Source: Adenophora triphylla var. japonica
Taxonomy: Eukaryota > Streptophyta > Magnoliopsida > Asterales > Campanulaceae
Reading direction: 5' to 3'
Length of the DNA: 64,000 nt
NCBI GenBank assembly: GCA_022495995.1
Contig: JAFEMH010000988.1
Location: 402,001 to 466,000 of the forward strand
Every line of letters begins with the position of its first letter. The stretch's first letter is position 1. The position numbers and the translations under genes are program-made. Positions 55,921-64,000 of this stretch are shown in pieces. The notes under the pieces are model-generated. The model was not told the DNA's origin and searched no databases. It worked only from the letters and a program-made list of their open reading frames with translations.

Positions 55921-57300
55921 AAGGGATGCCCTAATTGAGTTTAGCTAAAAGAATTCGTGGATGTGTTCGCATGGTCCTATAAAGATATGCCGGGCCTCGA
56001 TCCTTCCATAGTTGAGCACCGAATACCGCTCGACCCGGAAGTCAAGCCGATCAAGCGAAGCTAAGAAGAATTAAGCCCGAATGGTCCCTACAAGTGAAAG
56101 AGGAGATAGAAAAGATGCTCGGGCGGGGTTCATCGGGGTCATTGAATATCCTACATGGCTTTCCAACATAGTAACGGTGACGAGGCCAACGGAAAGATCC
56201 GGTCTTTGCGTAGACTTGAGAGACTTGAACAAAGCCGGTCAAAGACGATTTCCCACACGAACATCGATATTTTGGTAGATTCCACGGCCAACCACGAAGT
56301 TAAATCCTTCGTCGACGGTTTTGCCGGTTACAACCAAATCAAAATGGCGAGAAGAAGATCAAGCCAAAACGGCCTTCACAACCCCTTGGGGCACCTTGCT
56401 ACACGGTCATGCCGTTCGGACTAAAGAATCTTTGGGGCTACGTACCGGAGAGGCGGCTACGGCTACGTTCCATGACATGATCCACAAGGAAATTGAGGTC
56501 TATGTGGACGACATGATAATACACTCCGAGAGGATCGGATGGCCAACACTTTGTTGATTTGAGAAAATTCTTCGGCCGCCTCAGAGACCACGACATGAGG
56601 CTGAATCCGGCCAAATGCACCTTCGGTGTAAGACGAGGCAAGGTGCTAGGATATATGGTGACGAACGGGGAATTGAAGTAGACCCTCGGAAAATCAAGGC
56701 GATAGTTGAAATGAAGCCACCCGGACGCTAACGAAGTGAAATCCTTCATGGGAAGGCTGCAATACATAAGCCGCTTTGTAAATCGGTGACCTCGATCTGC
56801 GAGCCGATCTTTAAGTTGATGAAGAAAAATGCCTACACAAAATGGACTCCGAATGCCGGCTCGCCTTTGAACGGATCAAAGCGTACCTCGTGAATCCCCG
56901 ATTCTTTGCCCACCACATCGGCAAAGCCGCTATTGCTATATCTAAGCTGTCACGGATACGGCAATTGGGGCTATGCTAGCTCAAGAGAAGAAAGATTCCA
57001 AGGTCGAAAACGCCATCTATTTCGTAGCGAAAAGCTTCGGGAAGCGAACTCAATTACTACGCTTGTGAAAAAGACTTGCGCGAGTTTGAGTGCAGGTAGT
57101 GGGAAAGTTGAAACACTACATGCGGTCTCACCGATACATCTCGTCTCAAGGATAGACCCCATCAAATATACATTCGACAAGCCTTCCATCTCTATGAGGT
57201 TGGCAAAATGGTCGTTCTTTTTGGTGAATATGACATCACTTATGTTTCAAGGAAATCCGTAAAAGGACGCATAATGGCGGAACATTTGGCCGATTTCCCA
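55921..57300 (+). pseudogene. E2 reverse transcriptase and first RNase H (many frameshifts)
   Basis: Pieces in alternating frames give VDLRDLNKA (about 56208), IDILVDSTANHEVKSFVDGF (about 56262), FTTPWGTL (about 56376), the catalytic YVDD (56501-56512) and, at 56930-57290, the RT-linked RNase H with KSVKGRIMAEHLADFP. A frame change is needed roughly every 100 bp, so no protein is made. Confidence 0.8.
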
Positions 57301-57339
57301 AGTGATGAGTCAGAGGACACGAACCTCAATTTCCCGATG

Positions 57340-57900
57340 ATGGAATCTTTGCTCTAGAAGGGGAAAATCGCTGGCAACTCTTCTTCGACGGGCGTCAAAC
57401 AAAAGGGGAACGGAATAGGAATGCTTACAGTCGATCCTGCTTGACGAACACACCCCCATAGCGATGAGGTTGAACTTCGAGGTCACCAACAACGCCTTGA
57501 ATATGAAGCTTGCATAGCCGGGTTGGAAGCCGCCCTTGAAAGAAATATCAAGGAATTGGAGGTGTATGGTGACTCTGCCCTCATCATCAATCAGGTCTCT
57601 AACAAATGGAAGACCGTGGACCCGGGTCTGAAATATCACACTTACATGGAAGAGCTAGTAACTCAATTCAAGGAGATCGGCTTTCATTACTTGCCCGAGA
57701 GATCGCAACAGTTTGCGGATGCTGCAGCAACACTAGCCTCCCTCGTTGAAATACCCGAAGGGAAGTCCGTCAAACCATTCGAGTCGGGAGAAGAAAATCC
57801 CGCTTATTGCTTTGAAATCGAAGCGAAGCCGAACCGGCCGGTGATCCACACAGTACACTCGGATCTACCGGTACACGAAGGATGGCGAGGCCTCTTTCAA
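57340..57900 (+). pseudogene. E2 second (archaeal-type) RNase H
   Basis: NRWQLFFDG (about 57368) begins a second RNase H domain after the first one ends in LADFP. The frame from 57523 gives EAALERNIKELEVYGDSALI and INQVSNKWK, with the Asp of YGDSAL. Two RNase H domains in a row are diagnostic for the Tat group (Ogre, Retand, Tat). The first part needs frame corrections. Confidence 0.8.
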
Positions 57901-59110
57901 AAATGAAGATGGGGAATATAAAGAAGGAATCAAAGCAAAGAGCCTCTCGGCCACAGGCGACTCGCCTCCCACTATGTTCTTTTGGGAAATATGCTATACA
58001 AGAAGCGTTATCAAGGCCCCCTCTGCGATGCATCGGCAAACAAGAGGCTACGGAACTCATGAGAGAAATACATGGTGGTACTGCGGCCCCCACATGAATG
58101 CTCGAGCCACGATGCAAATCATGCGAGAATGGGGTACTTTTGGATCTCCATGGAAACCGGCGCATCCGGTTCGTCAAAAGCTGCGACAAATGCCGGCGAT
58201 ACTCAAATCTTAATCATTTGCCTCCTCACGAGTTATCTTGCATGACAACCCCTTGGCCTTTCGTCACTTGGGAATTGATGTCATAGGCAAAATCACGCCA
58301 CCGAGCGACAACGGCCACGAATTCGTCCTGGTAGCTGTGGACTATTTCACCAAGTGGGTTGAAGCCAAGTCCTACAAAATCCTCAACTCAAGGAAAGTAG
58401 CCCTCTTCATCAAAGAAAACATCATATGCCGATACGGGTTGCCAGCCGAAATCATCTCAGATAATGGATCCCACTTCGAAGGGAATGTGAAAGGCTGTGG
58501 CGAATTCGAGAATAACCCGTCACAAGTCATCTCCTTACGGGCCCCAAACCAACGGAGCCGTCGAGGCGGCAAACAAGACCTTGGAAAACATCATTCGGAA
58601 AATGGTTGTCCAAGGCGAGATTGGCCCGAAAAGTTACACTGGCACTCTGGGGCTCGGAGACATCCGTCGAACGGCAACGGGGGAGACACCGTTTGCCCTC
58701 ACCTACGGAATGGAAGCCGTACTCCCAATCGAGCTAGAAATCCCCTCGCTCCGTGTGTTGTTGGAAAGCCAGATCAACGAGGTCGAATGGCTCCAAAGTC
58801 GCCATGATGAATTGGCCCTGCTAGATGAGCGACGATTGAAAGCAATGGAACATATTCGAGCTTACCAAGGGAGAATGGCCAGAGCCTTCGACAAGAAAGT
58901 AAAGCATCAGGAGATCCGAGAAGGTGATCTCGTTTTGAAAGAAAAGCCCCCGGTCCGCATCAACCCGCTTGGCAAATGGGAGCTATGCAGGTCGGGCCAT
59001 ACGTCGTCCAGAAGATCTTCTCTGGAGGAGCCATGCAACTTGCAGACCTCGACGGAAATCCCTTTGTACATCCAGTGAATGGTGACAAGCTGCGCAGATA
59101 CTACGCGTAA
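57901..59110 (+). pseudogene. E2 integrase (many frameshifts)
   Basis: The zinc-binding part is split over frames (PHMNARATMQIM near 58090, KSCDKCRRYSNLNHLPPHEL near 58170-58235). The core has GIDVIGKI (Asp codon 58277), ISDNGSHFEG (about 58455) and, after a shift near 58495, NGAVEAANKTLENI (about 58550-58590) with the Glu. The C-terminal part (FALTYGMEAVLPIELEIPSL, then EKPPVRINPLGKWE) needs a last shift near 58985 and ends KLRRYYA with the stop at 59108-59110. It is very similar to the E1 integrase. Confidence 0.87.
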
Positions 59111-59593
59111 AACACTGAGTCAAAAAAAATAAGAAAAAAAAAGAGTGCTAAAGAGTAATACCCAACTAGGTTGAAAACCCGAAAAGGGCGGCCTAGGTAA
59201 AAGACAGGGTTGCACCAAAAAAAAAAAAAAAAAAAAAAACAAAAAAAAAAAAAAACAAAAAAAAAAAACAAAAAAAAAACAACAACAAAATCGACCGGGT
59301 CGAACTACGGAGACACTGAGCCCTTTTGTCCGAAGGGAACGTAGGCAGCCGGAAACGGTTCGGTCTAAAGCACAAATAAAAGTCATACTTTGACATCAAT
59401 ACAGCGATCGAGACCATGAAAGCGTCTCGAAAAACTCTGAAGCAATTCAAATATTCATTACAAGTTAAAAAATTTTGGATGAGTCTAAGCCCGGTTCATT
59501 CCTACAACTGGCAACCTGCTAAAAGAAACTAAGATACATAATCAAACTAATGTGTCTGCTACGACAAGAAAGGGATACTCGGAAACCTCAAGG
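59111..59593 (+). other. E2 region between integrase and antisense DUF7745 gene
   Basis: GCCTAG-containing stretch (59155-59210), a long interrupted A-run (59217-59290), the conserved post-integrase motif (59301-59350) and A-rich flank. No gene. Confidence 0.65.
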
Positions 59594-61096
59594 TCACTCC
59601 AAGCCACTCGTACTGGCCTCTCCCCTCTTCTTCCCCCTTCGAGTCTTCTTCTGATGAACAGGAAAAATGTCGGTCTTTCTCCTACCAAGCTCTGTTATAG
59701 GAACAGGATCTATCAAACCAGCCTCTGTCAGGGCCCTGGTGGCCCTAGCATCATCTTTCATCTCCTGTAGCCTAGGCGGTAGCATAGGAGTCCTCCTCTC
59801 TGCCTCTTGACATAAGCCTCATAGTCGGTCACAACATCTCCGCTCTGTCATGAGGGTTGGCCCTCGCCTCGGCCCTCCTCCTCTCGGCCCCATCGGGTCC
59901 TCCGCACCCACAATGGCCTCACGCCGCCTCAAAATAGCCATCCCGAGTCTCTCCCAGATGCCTCTCGTACCAATCCGGGTACCAAGTGGTCAAGAACACG
60001 GGTCTCGGACGCTGAGGATAACCCGAGGAGGAAAGACGTCATACCTCCATGCTCGGGAAAGAAATGGAAACACCGAAGGATCATCCATAGAAGCGAAGCC
60101 ACCACCACGGTGGCTATATCATCAAAATCCTCCAAAGGAACTGCTCCAAGCCGAGCTGTCTCGGAACTAAAGCCGGAATGTAGAAGGCTGGGTGAGAAAG
60201 CCCGGAAGCATGACCACATGAGACCCGTCTGAAGTACTCTGCGAGTCTCCACCCGCCAACAAGGCCTTGACCATCGATATCTTACGTGCGGCGACCAGCC
60301 ATCCAACGTTCCCATGAGCCCGGATCATCAAAATCTACAGCAACCCCTCTCCTGGCGAATGACCAAGGCTTGATCATATCAGAAGTTTCCCGAAGAATCC
60401 CCAAGCGCTCCATCGGCCACAAAGTCAAGAGGAATGGGGCTGCCCCGTGCATATACCGTCTCCCGTAGCTTGACTGTCGAGAGCATGAAAAGTCTCTCCC
60501 AAGATCAAAGGTACAACGTCTCTGCCCAAGCGACAGTGAACGAATACATCCAGCAGAGACCGATGACAAATCCCAAAAGAATAAACCATGAACAAGGTCC
60601 CGAACATGCAAAGAGCAAAGGCATCCCAATAGGCATCGTCAAGCAAGCCTAAGCCCCTAAATCTATCAGGGAGACCAGAAATGTTAAAATGATCGGGACC
60701 ACAGATCATACCTTGTGCTTCCTCCGGGGAAAGATGAAGAAGGTTGCACAACTTGTCAACAAAAGAGGCTCCTCCGGGCAAAGGAATTGCAATCTCCTCC
60801 ACCTCGGGACCACCAAGCAAAGCCCGAAATTCTTCGACAGTCGGGACCATCTCATTGTAAGAAAGGCAAAAGACATGCCTTCTAGTATCCCAAAATGATG
60901 AAGAAGCTCTCAAGAGGTCGTAGTCCGGAACCAATTCTTTGAGGGACCATAAGCACTTCACCTTGTACCTTTCTTCAAAGAATGACCTCCTCTCATGCAT
61001 AATCTCCCGAGACCACTCTTTAAACTTGGTGAAGAATTGCATTTGAGAATTTTGGGACAATTTGGGTGGATTTTGCATACTCACAATTCTCTCCAT
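59594..61096 (-). pseudogene. E2 antisense DUF7745-like gene (frameshifts)
   Basis: It starts at ATG 61096 (MERIVSMQNPPKLSQNSQMQ), aligned with the E1 start. The frame is open to about 60440 and contains CLSYNEMVPTVEEFRALLGG, ALCMFGTLFMVYSFGICHRS and LILGETFHALDSQ. Further pieces in other frames carry PWSFARRGVAVDFDDPGSWE (about 60370) and the C-terminus (ITELGRRKTDIFPVHQKKTR) to the stop near 59594. Upstream at 61221 is the E2 palindrome. The family role is unknown. Confidence 0.8.
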
Positions 61097-61220
61097 GGTT
61101 TTTCTCTCCTTCTCCCCGAAAATGGCTGTTTGAACTGGTGGTTGAAGAAGGTGTTTGAATTTGAAATAAAGGAAGACCAGATCTGAAGCAAAATTAAAGG
61201 ACAATGTCAGATTCCTGTCC

Positions 61221-61234
61221 TATCCGCGCGGATA
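61221..61234. promoter_or_regulatory. Palindrome upstream of E2 DUF7745 gene
   Basis: The perfect 14-bp palindrome TATCCGCGCGGATA, 125 bp before the start codon. The core TCCGCGCGGA recurs in the E2 LTR. In this promoter only one copy is seen. Confidence 0.85.
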
Positions 61235-61566
61235 GTATTGCTACCAAAAAAAAATTTTTTTGCAACGGTCAAAGCTTTTGCACCACAAAGGAATATTTTG
61301 TCCCAGCCAAAGCCTGTCCAAACCAGTTCATACACCAAACATCTACACCCTTGCCAAAAAAAAAAACCGAGGCTCATGCAACATTGCATTCATACAGCAT
61401 TGCATTCAAAAAAAAAATAAAAAACATAACAATAATCCTAGATTATTACATTCCCAAAAAAAAAGAGAAGAAAAAAAAAGCAAAAAAAAAAAAAAGCAAA
61501 AAAAAATGTGCATAAAAATAAACTGTATCTGTCTAAATAAATACAATCTCGGTCTCGAAATCAATC
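61235..61566 (-). other. Region between the two E2 antisense genes
   Basis: A-rich, with interrupted A-runs at 61405-61510. No gene is supported. It holds the 3' end of the PMD gene and the upstream part of the DUF7745 promoter. Confidence 0.45.
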
Positions 61567-64000
61567 TCAAAAATCGAGTCTCGAAGGATCGTCGGTCGAG
61601 TCCTCGGTGGTGGGCCTTTCCCCGGTCCCTCTTGCGGCTCGGGCCGCCTCCTCGGTAGCCATGAAGATCTCGGGCTCGGAATCATCATCCTCGTCCCCGG
61701 AAGAAGGCTCGTCGGGACCAACCGGCACGCTCGATATGGCAAGCCAAGATCCGCAAAGAAATCATATCCGAAGGTGAATGCGTCGGACTCACGGACGTGC
61801 GAAGAAGATCCACCATGCTTTGCCAGACGTGTCCCTGCCCGTAAGGATCTCAGAGAATGACGTGATCCGAAGGTAGTACCACGCGAGGATCAAGGAGAGG
61901 AGAAAGAGGAGTCTCGGAGGAAGTCTACGAAGGAATAGGGAAGCCTCCCGCTGACGGGCGCCGGCTGTGGTCGCCTCGCTCTAGCCGAGGGGCTCCACAA
62001 GCCACCATCCTCTGATGAATCTCTTAGCCCGATCACCTGCTTCGTCGGCTTCTCCACGACCACCTCCGGAAAGCGCACGAAAGCAAAGCGTCGAAATAGT
62101 TGAGGCGAAAAATGATGACGGAAAGAAAGGAAAAGACGAAGCAAAAAAAAAGAGGTGGGAAGGAGAAGCCATACCTTCGTACCGGACGAGGCCGGAAAGC
62201 TCGTGGAAGCCGCTCGGGCGAGGGATCTGCACCCTCAATCGGACCCCATCCTGGACATATGAAAAGTCCGTCCGAGGTACCGCGGGACCCCTAACCCCTC
62301 TCTATCAAGAACACAGGGCGTCCTCGGCCTCCTCAAGACAAATCTTTGGATACGGCTCAATCGCCACAAATGCCGAGAAGTGCTTTGGCCGCCCGGTAAT
62401 CATCCCAGTCACGAGATCTCTCACTAGGGTGCATCATGTCGGCGGGAGGCTCCATCGGTGTCATCAAAGGCGAATTCACGCCATCTTTGGCGCGTCACCC
62501 TCTCCCCGGATAATAGACGTCGCAAGTCAAGCCCCTCAAAATCCTCCATTTGCACGGTCCATACCTCGGCGCCCCTCGGTGCGCCACATCGAAACGATCC
62601 CGGGGATAGAATATCATCCCCTCATCCGTCTCGGCCCCAGTCGAGGCGGGCGGTCCACAGTATCTGAGGGTCGTGCGCCCTCTGGAACCCTTCTTCTCCC
62701 GGGCAAACTTGGACCAGGAACGCATGGCCGGATACGCCCCGACGTACTCTGCTGGCTGTCGCCACATCGTGACGTGAAAGAACTCCAACGCCCATACCTG
62801 CGAAAGGTAAAAATCAAATCATTTAAGTGCAAAAAAAGATACGTGCTTAAAGAAAAGAGGGAAAGCGAAAGGAAAGCTTATACCTCCAGAGGGAACTCGA
62901 AGCATGTCAAGGAACTGACAGCCTTCCGGCTATACCGATCTAGAGCGAAATAGAGCTCTGCCAGCCCTGCCTCTCCCCAAGAGACCTCTCCGGCCATCCC
63001 CACGTCCTCCAAGGACCTCAGCAAAGCAAAGACAGCCGTCCCCTCGGCATGTCCAAAAAGAGTGCTCGAAAAAGCAAACCATAAAAAGGCCCTAGCAATC
63101 TGCTCAGCGCCTATCCTCTCATCCCCAGCCTCGTAGCTCCCAATGATCTCCACAATCTTTCCCTCAACCACAGCGTACTCCATACCCATCCCCTTTTTGG
63201 GAATAGGGGAAAATCCTAGCAGGGCCTGCAGATCCTGATCGCTGTAGCCGTCTCTCCACTCAATGCTGCGTCCATTAAAGGACAGACCCGTGATCGCAGC
63301 ATAGTCAGAAGGCGTAACCGTCGCCTCGCCCCAGGAGAAGTGAAATGTGTGGGTCACGTCCCACCAGTGCTGTGCCAAAGCGAAGATCAGACCCTTACTC
63401 TTGGGAAACTTGACCAACCCCCTCAAGCACTCGATGAACTCGTACAAGCCAGTCTCAATGACGATCTGTCTAGGACTCATCATCGCTCCTCTGCCCATAT
63501 CTGGAAGCCGGTCCCATAGACCAATAACAGACTCCACTGATCCTCGAGTCTTCATCTTGTTCAGCTGCTCCGTCACGAAATTGTTTCCACCCTGCAATAA
63601 AAAAAGAGAGAAACAAAAATGTCAAAAAATAAAAAATTTTGCATTCAAAATTCAAAGAGAGAAAGCATACACATGCATCATAAAATTTTGAAGAAAATTC
63701 GGCAGCATAACAGCATGCAATGAACCTAGCCCCATTTTTCTCGCACAAAAGAAGGCAGTTTTCAGCAAATCCCAATCAACATTCATTCATACATGAAGAA
63801 AAAAAATTCATACAAGGAGTCAACGGAAGCAAAAACTCCGTCCCATTTTCATAAAATAACATGCATACATTCATTCAACACAGAATCATTCATTCAACAG
63901 CGGAAGCAAAAAAACTCCGTTCCATTTTTCATGAAATAGCATACATAAACAATTTTTTCAAATCATTCATTCAATCAAAGGGAACGAAAAATCCGTCCCA
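61567..64000 (-). pseudogene. E2 antisense PMD gene (exon 1 beyond window; exon 4 frameshifted)
   Basis: Exon 2 (63591-62884) is fully open for 236 codons and carries AQHWWDVTHTFHFSWGEATV with the PMD continuation DYAAITGLSF and the segment ARAFLWFAFSSTLF. Exon 3 (62797 to about 62175) holds WRILRGLTCDVYYPGR, then loses frame. Exon 4 begins at about 62036 after a CAG acceptor and reads to about 61567 with frame changes; its acidic end (SSGDEDDDSEPEIF, about 61690) matches the acidic tail in E1. Intron positions agree with E1 and E3, all phase 0. Exon 1 must lie beyond 64000, after an intron with CCGTCCCA repeats. Confidence 0.82.
63600..64000 (-). other. Intron 1 of E2 PMD gene (partial)
   Basis: Splice acceptor TTGCAG ends at 63592. 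The intron holds ACTCCGTCCCATTTTCAT-like phrases at about 63835, 63915 and 63990, related to the E1 intron 1 array. Confidence 0.6.

Larger units (their letters stand above)
49829..64000 (+). mobile_element. Tat-class Ty3/gypsy element E2 (3' end outside window)
   Basis: 5' LTR, primer-binding site, leader, gag remnant, protease, spacer, RT with RNase H, second RNase H, integrase, post-integrase motif, and antisense DUF7745 and PMD genes. The second RNase H after the RT-linked one is the Tat hallmark. Coding is broken at many places. It is inserted in the E3 3' region at 49829; the 3' LTR and the first PMD exon lie beyond 64000. Confidence 0.88.

Noticed and set aside
59120..59450. Minus-strand frames with long Phe runs
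   Set aside because: Translation of the interrupted poly-A tract at 59217-59290.
62015..62953. Plus-strand open frame of 312 codons
   Set aside because: Opposite the E2 PMD exons 2 and 3; no recognisable domain.

Overview
The window is plant nuclear DNA, almost certainly from a eudicot. The evidence is a spliced RAB GTPase gene with short AT-rich introns, Stowaway-type MITEs, a SIRE-type Ty1/copia element, and Ty3/gypsy elements of the Tat class (dual RNase H, no chromodomain) that carry antisense plant-mobile-domain genes. No species call is possible from sequence alone. About 85% of the window is transposon; the only host gene that looks complete is the RAB18/RABC-type gene on the minus strand (24511..18175).

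Layout. (1) 1..~16010: Tat element E1 on the plus strand. It has a leader, gag-protease, an intron-like spacer, an integrase (RT and RNase H are deleted), then two antisense spliced genes (a DUF7745-like gene and a plant mobile domain gene, PMD), tandem-repeat blocks and a 3' LTR. (2) ~16011..17213: the 5' end of a minus-strand Ty1/copia element (copia A), interrupted by E1, with a candidate self-priming primer-binding site. It sits in the gag of another copia remnant (copia B, 17214..~17790). (3) 17790..24560: the RABC gene, with a 2.7 kb gag-protease-only copia (copia C, perfect 5-bp TSD) in intron 1 and MITEs in introns 1 and 4. (4) 24560..33121: AT-rich DNA with MITEs, a small foldback element carrying a p24-delta gene fragment, and a Mutator-like element carrying PPR and RING-protein gene fragments. 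(5) 33122..42906: a SIRE-type copia with a 3' extra ORF. (6) 42907..~49828: the 3' half of a minus-strand Tat element E3, inserted in the SIRE 3' LTR, with its PMD and DUF7745 genes on the plus strand. (7) 49829..64000: a third Tat element E2 (plus strand), inserted in E3, running off the right edge. The nesting order on the right is MITE <- SIRE <- E3 <- E2.

The most interesting feature is shared by E1, E2 and E3. Each carries the antisense DUF7745 + PMD gene pair, and each has its own short perfect palindrome present both in its LTR upstream region and 120-190 bp upstream of the antisense gene start codons: GGTCCGTACGGACC in E1, TATCCGCGCGGATA in E2, ATATCTCGCGCGAGATAT in E3. The palindromes are often paired at about 30 bp (E1) or 19-20 bp (E3). 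I infer a protein-DNA recognition module encoded on the antisense strand of a retrotransposon, possibly an autoregulatory or anti-silencing switch similar in logic to VANDAL/VANC elements. The sequence shows the motif distribution; the function is inference.

Most element coding regions are broken by frameshifts or stops, with pol more broken than the antisense genes. Several breaks lie in homopolymers and could be assembly errors.
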